Positions 6,690 to 8,531 of a stretch of 8,531 nt of DNA are shown here, one piece after another (the first letter of the stretch is position 1; each line of letters starts with the position of its first letter). The position numbers were made by a program, and so were the translations under genes. The stretch covers positions 1 to 8,531 of the forward strand of contig JAFQOC010000625.1 of the NCBI GenBank assembly GCA_017420845.1, given 5' to 3'. The notes below the pieces were generated by a model that saw only the letters and a program-made list of their open reading frames with translations, was not told the origin of the DNA and ran no database searches. The DNA comes from Clostridia bacterium. GTDB taxonomy: Bacteria > Bacillota > Clostridia > Oscillospirales > CAG-272.

Positions 6690-8516
6690 ATGCAGTACGA
6701 CGCCTATCGCGAAAAGATGAAACGCGTCGCGGGCATACTCGGTAAAATATACGCCCGCCGCTTCATCATTCTGGTCGCCCTGGTGGCCGTGATCCTGACC
6801 GCTTCGGTCATGGTCATGACACGGGGGCTTCTCGTGATGGAATCCGACTGCCCCGCCGAGACCACCTACGGTGACAAATTCCCCTTCCGCGCCGGCTTTG
6901 TCCTGTCGAAGACCCATTACGAGCACAAGGACGCAGGCGGGGACGGCTGGGTCGAGGGTAAGCCCGTTTTTCCCGGTACCTACTCGGTCCGCGCCTGGGG
7001 CAAGACCTCCTTCGGCGAAAGAAACTACACCGATACCTATGAGATCACGGTTCTCCCCCGCGATCTGACCCTGACGATTACCAACACCAACCCCGTCTAT
7101 GGGGAGCTTCCCCTCGTCAAGGCTGTGGGGCTGGCCAAGGGAGATCAGGCTACCTGCGACGTGGTCCTTGCTGACCGTGGTGCCGCTACCACCGCCGCCT
7201 ATCCCAACCTTTCCACCCTCCGTATCACCGACAAGAAGGGAGGCGACCGTCTCTCCTGCTACACCGTCGCGAGCCCCGAGGGGGTGACCGTCAGCTTCAG
7301 ACCCCGTTCGTTGACGGTAACCGTACAAAACGCCTCCAAGACCTTCGACGATACCGCCCTGTCCTACGATGGCTACGAGATCACAAGCGGGACGCTCCTG
7401 AACGGGGATAATCTGGTGGCGGTCTTCCGCGATACCCTCATCGACGCGGGTACCAAGACCAACACCCCCGAGCTGCGGATCTACAACTCCGGTGGTATCG
7501 ATGTTACCGACCTGTACAGCATCACGGTCAAGTCGGGGAAGCTCACGGTGGAGAAACGCCCCCTCATCGTGCAGGCGGGCAGCAGCTCCTTCACCTATGC
7601 GGGCTACCCCCTGGACTACCATCAATACTTCGTGGATCAGAGCACGCCCCTCGTCAGCGGCCACTATCTGGAGGTACAGACCGCCTCCACCATTCTGGAC
7701 GTGGGCACCGCCCCCAATATCCTCACCTTCACGGTGCTGAACCGCAGAGGGATGGAGGAGACCCATAACTACTCGGTCTTCGTCAAGGAGGGCACCCTCA
7801 CCGTCACCCCCCGCGCCGTCACGATCCACACCGAAAGCGGCTCCCTGATCTACAATGGAGAGGATCAGTCCTACCCCTACGTCACCGTGGAAAACGGGGT
7901 GGGTGACGAGTACCGTGCTGTGGGCGCCACCACCCGCCGCGACATAGGCACCTCCACCAACCACCTGCAGGTGGAATTCTGGCGAGACGGTAAGAATATC
8001 ACCTCCAATTATAACATTACGGGTTACACCTTCGGCACCCTGGAGATCACCCCCCGCCCCCTGTCGGTGAAGCTGGATAACAGTGAGAAGATCTACGACG
8101 GTACTCCCCTCAAGGCGGGGAACTTTACGGTGAATCCCTCTCCCTATACCCTCCCCAAGGGACATACCCTGACTTTGCAGGCCAAGGGCGAGGTGACCTT
8201 TGGGTCGGCTCCCCACACCTATGTCCAAAACTCCGCCCGGGTCACCGACGGGGAAGGGAAGGACGTCACCCAAAACTACGATATTTCGGTCACCGACGGC
8301 ACCCTGACGGTGAACCCCAGACCCCTGACGGTCTCCTCCAACGGAAACGTCAGGGTCTACGACGGCAAGCCCCTGGTTCAGAACGCGTGGACCATCGCCT
8401 CGGGCTCTCTTCTGCCCACCCACAACCTGTCGGCTACCCTGTCGGGGGTCTCCATCATCGACGCGGGCACCGCTGTCAATACCTTTGATCGGGAGAAGAC
8501 CCGCATTTTCGATTAG
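6690..8516 (+). CDS. N-terminally anchored MBG/YDG-type repeat surface protein
   Basis: 608 residues from the chosen start. A basic stretch (K11-R12, R23-R24) precedes one hydrophobic helix at about 24-43, predicting a short cytoplasmic tail and an external body. The rest is a chain of Ig-like beta repeats of about 80-90 residues at roughly 51-123, 124-205, 206-288, 290-373, 376-454, 456-542 and 544-608. Recurrent motifs are P-R-x-L-T/S-V at the starts, Y-D-G-T-P-L or variants, D-x-G-T in mid-repeat, D-V-T-x-x-Y-x-I and G-T-L-T-V at the ends. These are the marks of the MBG/YDG families seen in bacterial surface proteins, where they act as stalks or adhesive modules. The same repeat ends the preceding gene, so the two products may contact each other or share an origin. 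The last repeat stops at residue 608 (R-I-F-D) before its expected D-V-T and G-T-L-T-V segment. I see no enzyme domain, LPxTG motif or C-terminal membrane helix. Confidence 0.82.
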   Translation: MQYDAYREKMKRVAGILGKIYARRFIILVALVAVILTASVMVMTRGLLVMESDCPAETTYGDKFPFRAGFVLSKTHYEHKDAGGDGWVEGKPVFPGTYSVRAWGKTSFGERNYTDTYEITVLPRDLTLTITNTNPVYGELPLVKAVGLAKGDQATCDVVLADRGAATTAAYPNLSTLRITDKKGGDRLSCYTVASPEGVTVSFRPRSLTVTVQNASKTFDDTALSYDGYEITSGTLLNGDNLVAVFRDTLIDAGTKTNTPELRIYNSGGIDVTDLYSITVKSGKLTVEKRPLIVQAGSSSFTYAGYPLDYHQYFVDQSTPLVSGHYLEVQTASTILDVGTAPNILTFTVLNRRGMEETHNYSVFVKEGTLTVTPRAVTIHTESGSLIYNGEDQSYPYVTVENGVGDEYRAVGATTRRDIGTSTNHLQVEFWRDGKNITSNYNITGYTFGTLEITPRPLSVKLDNSEKIYDGTPLKAGNFTVNPSPYTLPKGHTLTLQAKGEVTFGSAPHTYVQNSARVTDGEGKDVTQNYDISVTDGTLTVNPRPLTVSSNGNVRVYDGKPLVQNAWTIASGSLLPTHNLSATLSGVSIIDAGTAVNTFDREKTRIFD

Positions 8517-8522
8517 TATACC

Positions 8523-8529
8523 AAGGAGG
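8523..8529 (+). promoter_or_regulatory. Probable ribosome binding site of a gene beyond the window
   Basis: AAGGAGG begins 7 bases after the TAG at 8514-8516, and the window ends 2 bases after it. A start codon would be expected at about 8536-8540. The close spacing suggests the operon continues on the + strand. Confidence 0.6.
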
Positions 8530-8531
8530 AC

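Overview
The window reads as part of one co-oriented accessory locus from a GC-rich Gram-positive bacterium, most likely an uncultured gut-type clostridium (Clostridia/Oscillospiraceae or Christensenellales). The lineage is inferred from strong AGGAGG-type ribosome binding sites, the family combination and the codon use; no phylogenetic marker is present. All credible genes are on the + strand. I see no rRNA, tRNA, CRISPR array, transposase or phage gene.

Layout: (1) positions 1-212 are the 3' end of an AAA+ ATPase gene. (2) 241-1902 encodes a cytoplasmic protein with a DUF2357-like (McrC-family N-terminal) first half and a long coiled-coil second half, with no visible nuclease domain. (3) 1921-3267 encodes an McrB-type AAA+ ATPase with two N-terminal membrane helices. 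Its last 212 bp repeat positions 1-212 with a single silent difference. (4) 3329-6487 encodes a membrane-anchored extracellular protein with two tandem transglutaminase-like domains and about three C-terminal MBG-type beta repeats. The first transglutaminase domain keeps Cys and His; the second has lost both. (5) A 202-bp spacer holds a 7-bp satellite (GATACRR type) on both strands. (6) 6690-8516 encodes a second N-terminally anchored protein made of MBG-type repeats, the last of which is cut short by a TAG codon. A strong ribosome binding site at the window's end suggests another gene follows.

How the parts may work together (inference): an McrB-like motor, here tied to the membrane, and an McrC-like partner whose nuclease is apparently replaced by a coiled coil sit on the inner face. 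A transglutaminase/pseudo-transglutaminase protein and an MBG stalk protein sit outside. This recalls the known MoxR/DUF58/TgpA-type arrangement (AAA+ ATPase beside membrane transglutaminase), but with the McrBC branch of AAA+ in place of MoxR. An envelope-assembly or envelope-linked defence role is possible. Neither is shown by the sequence.
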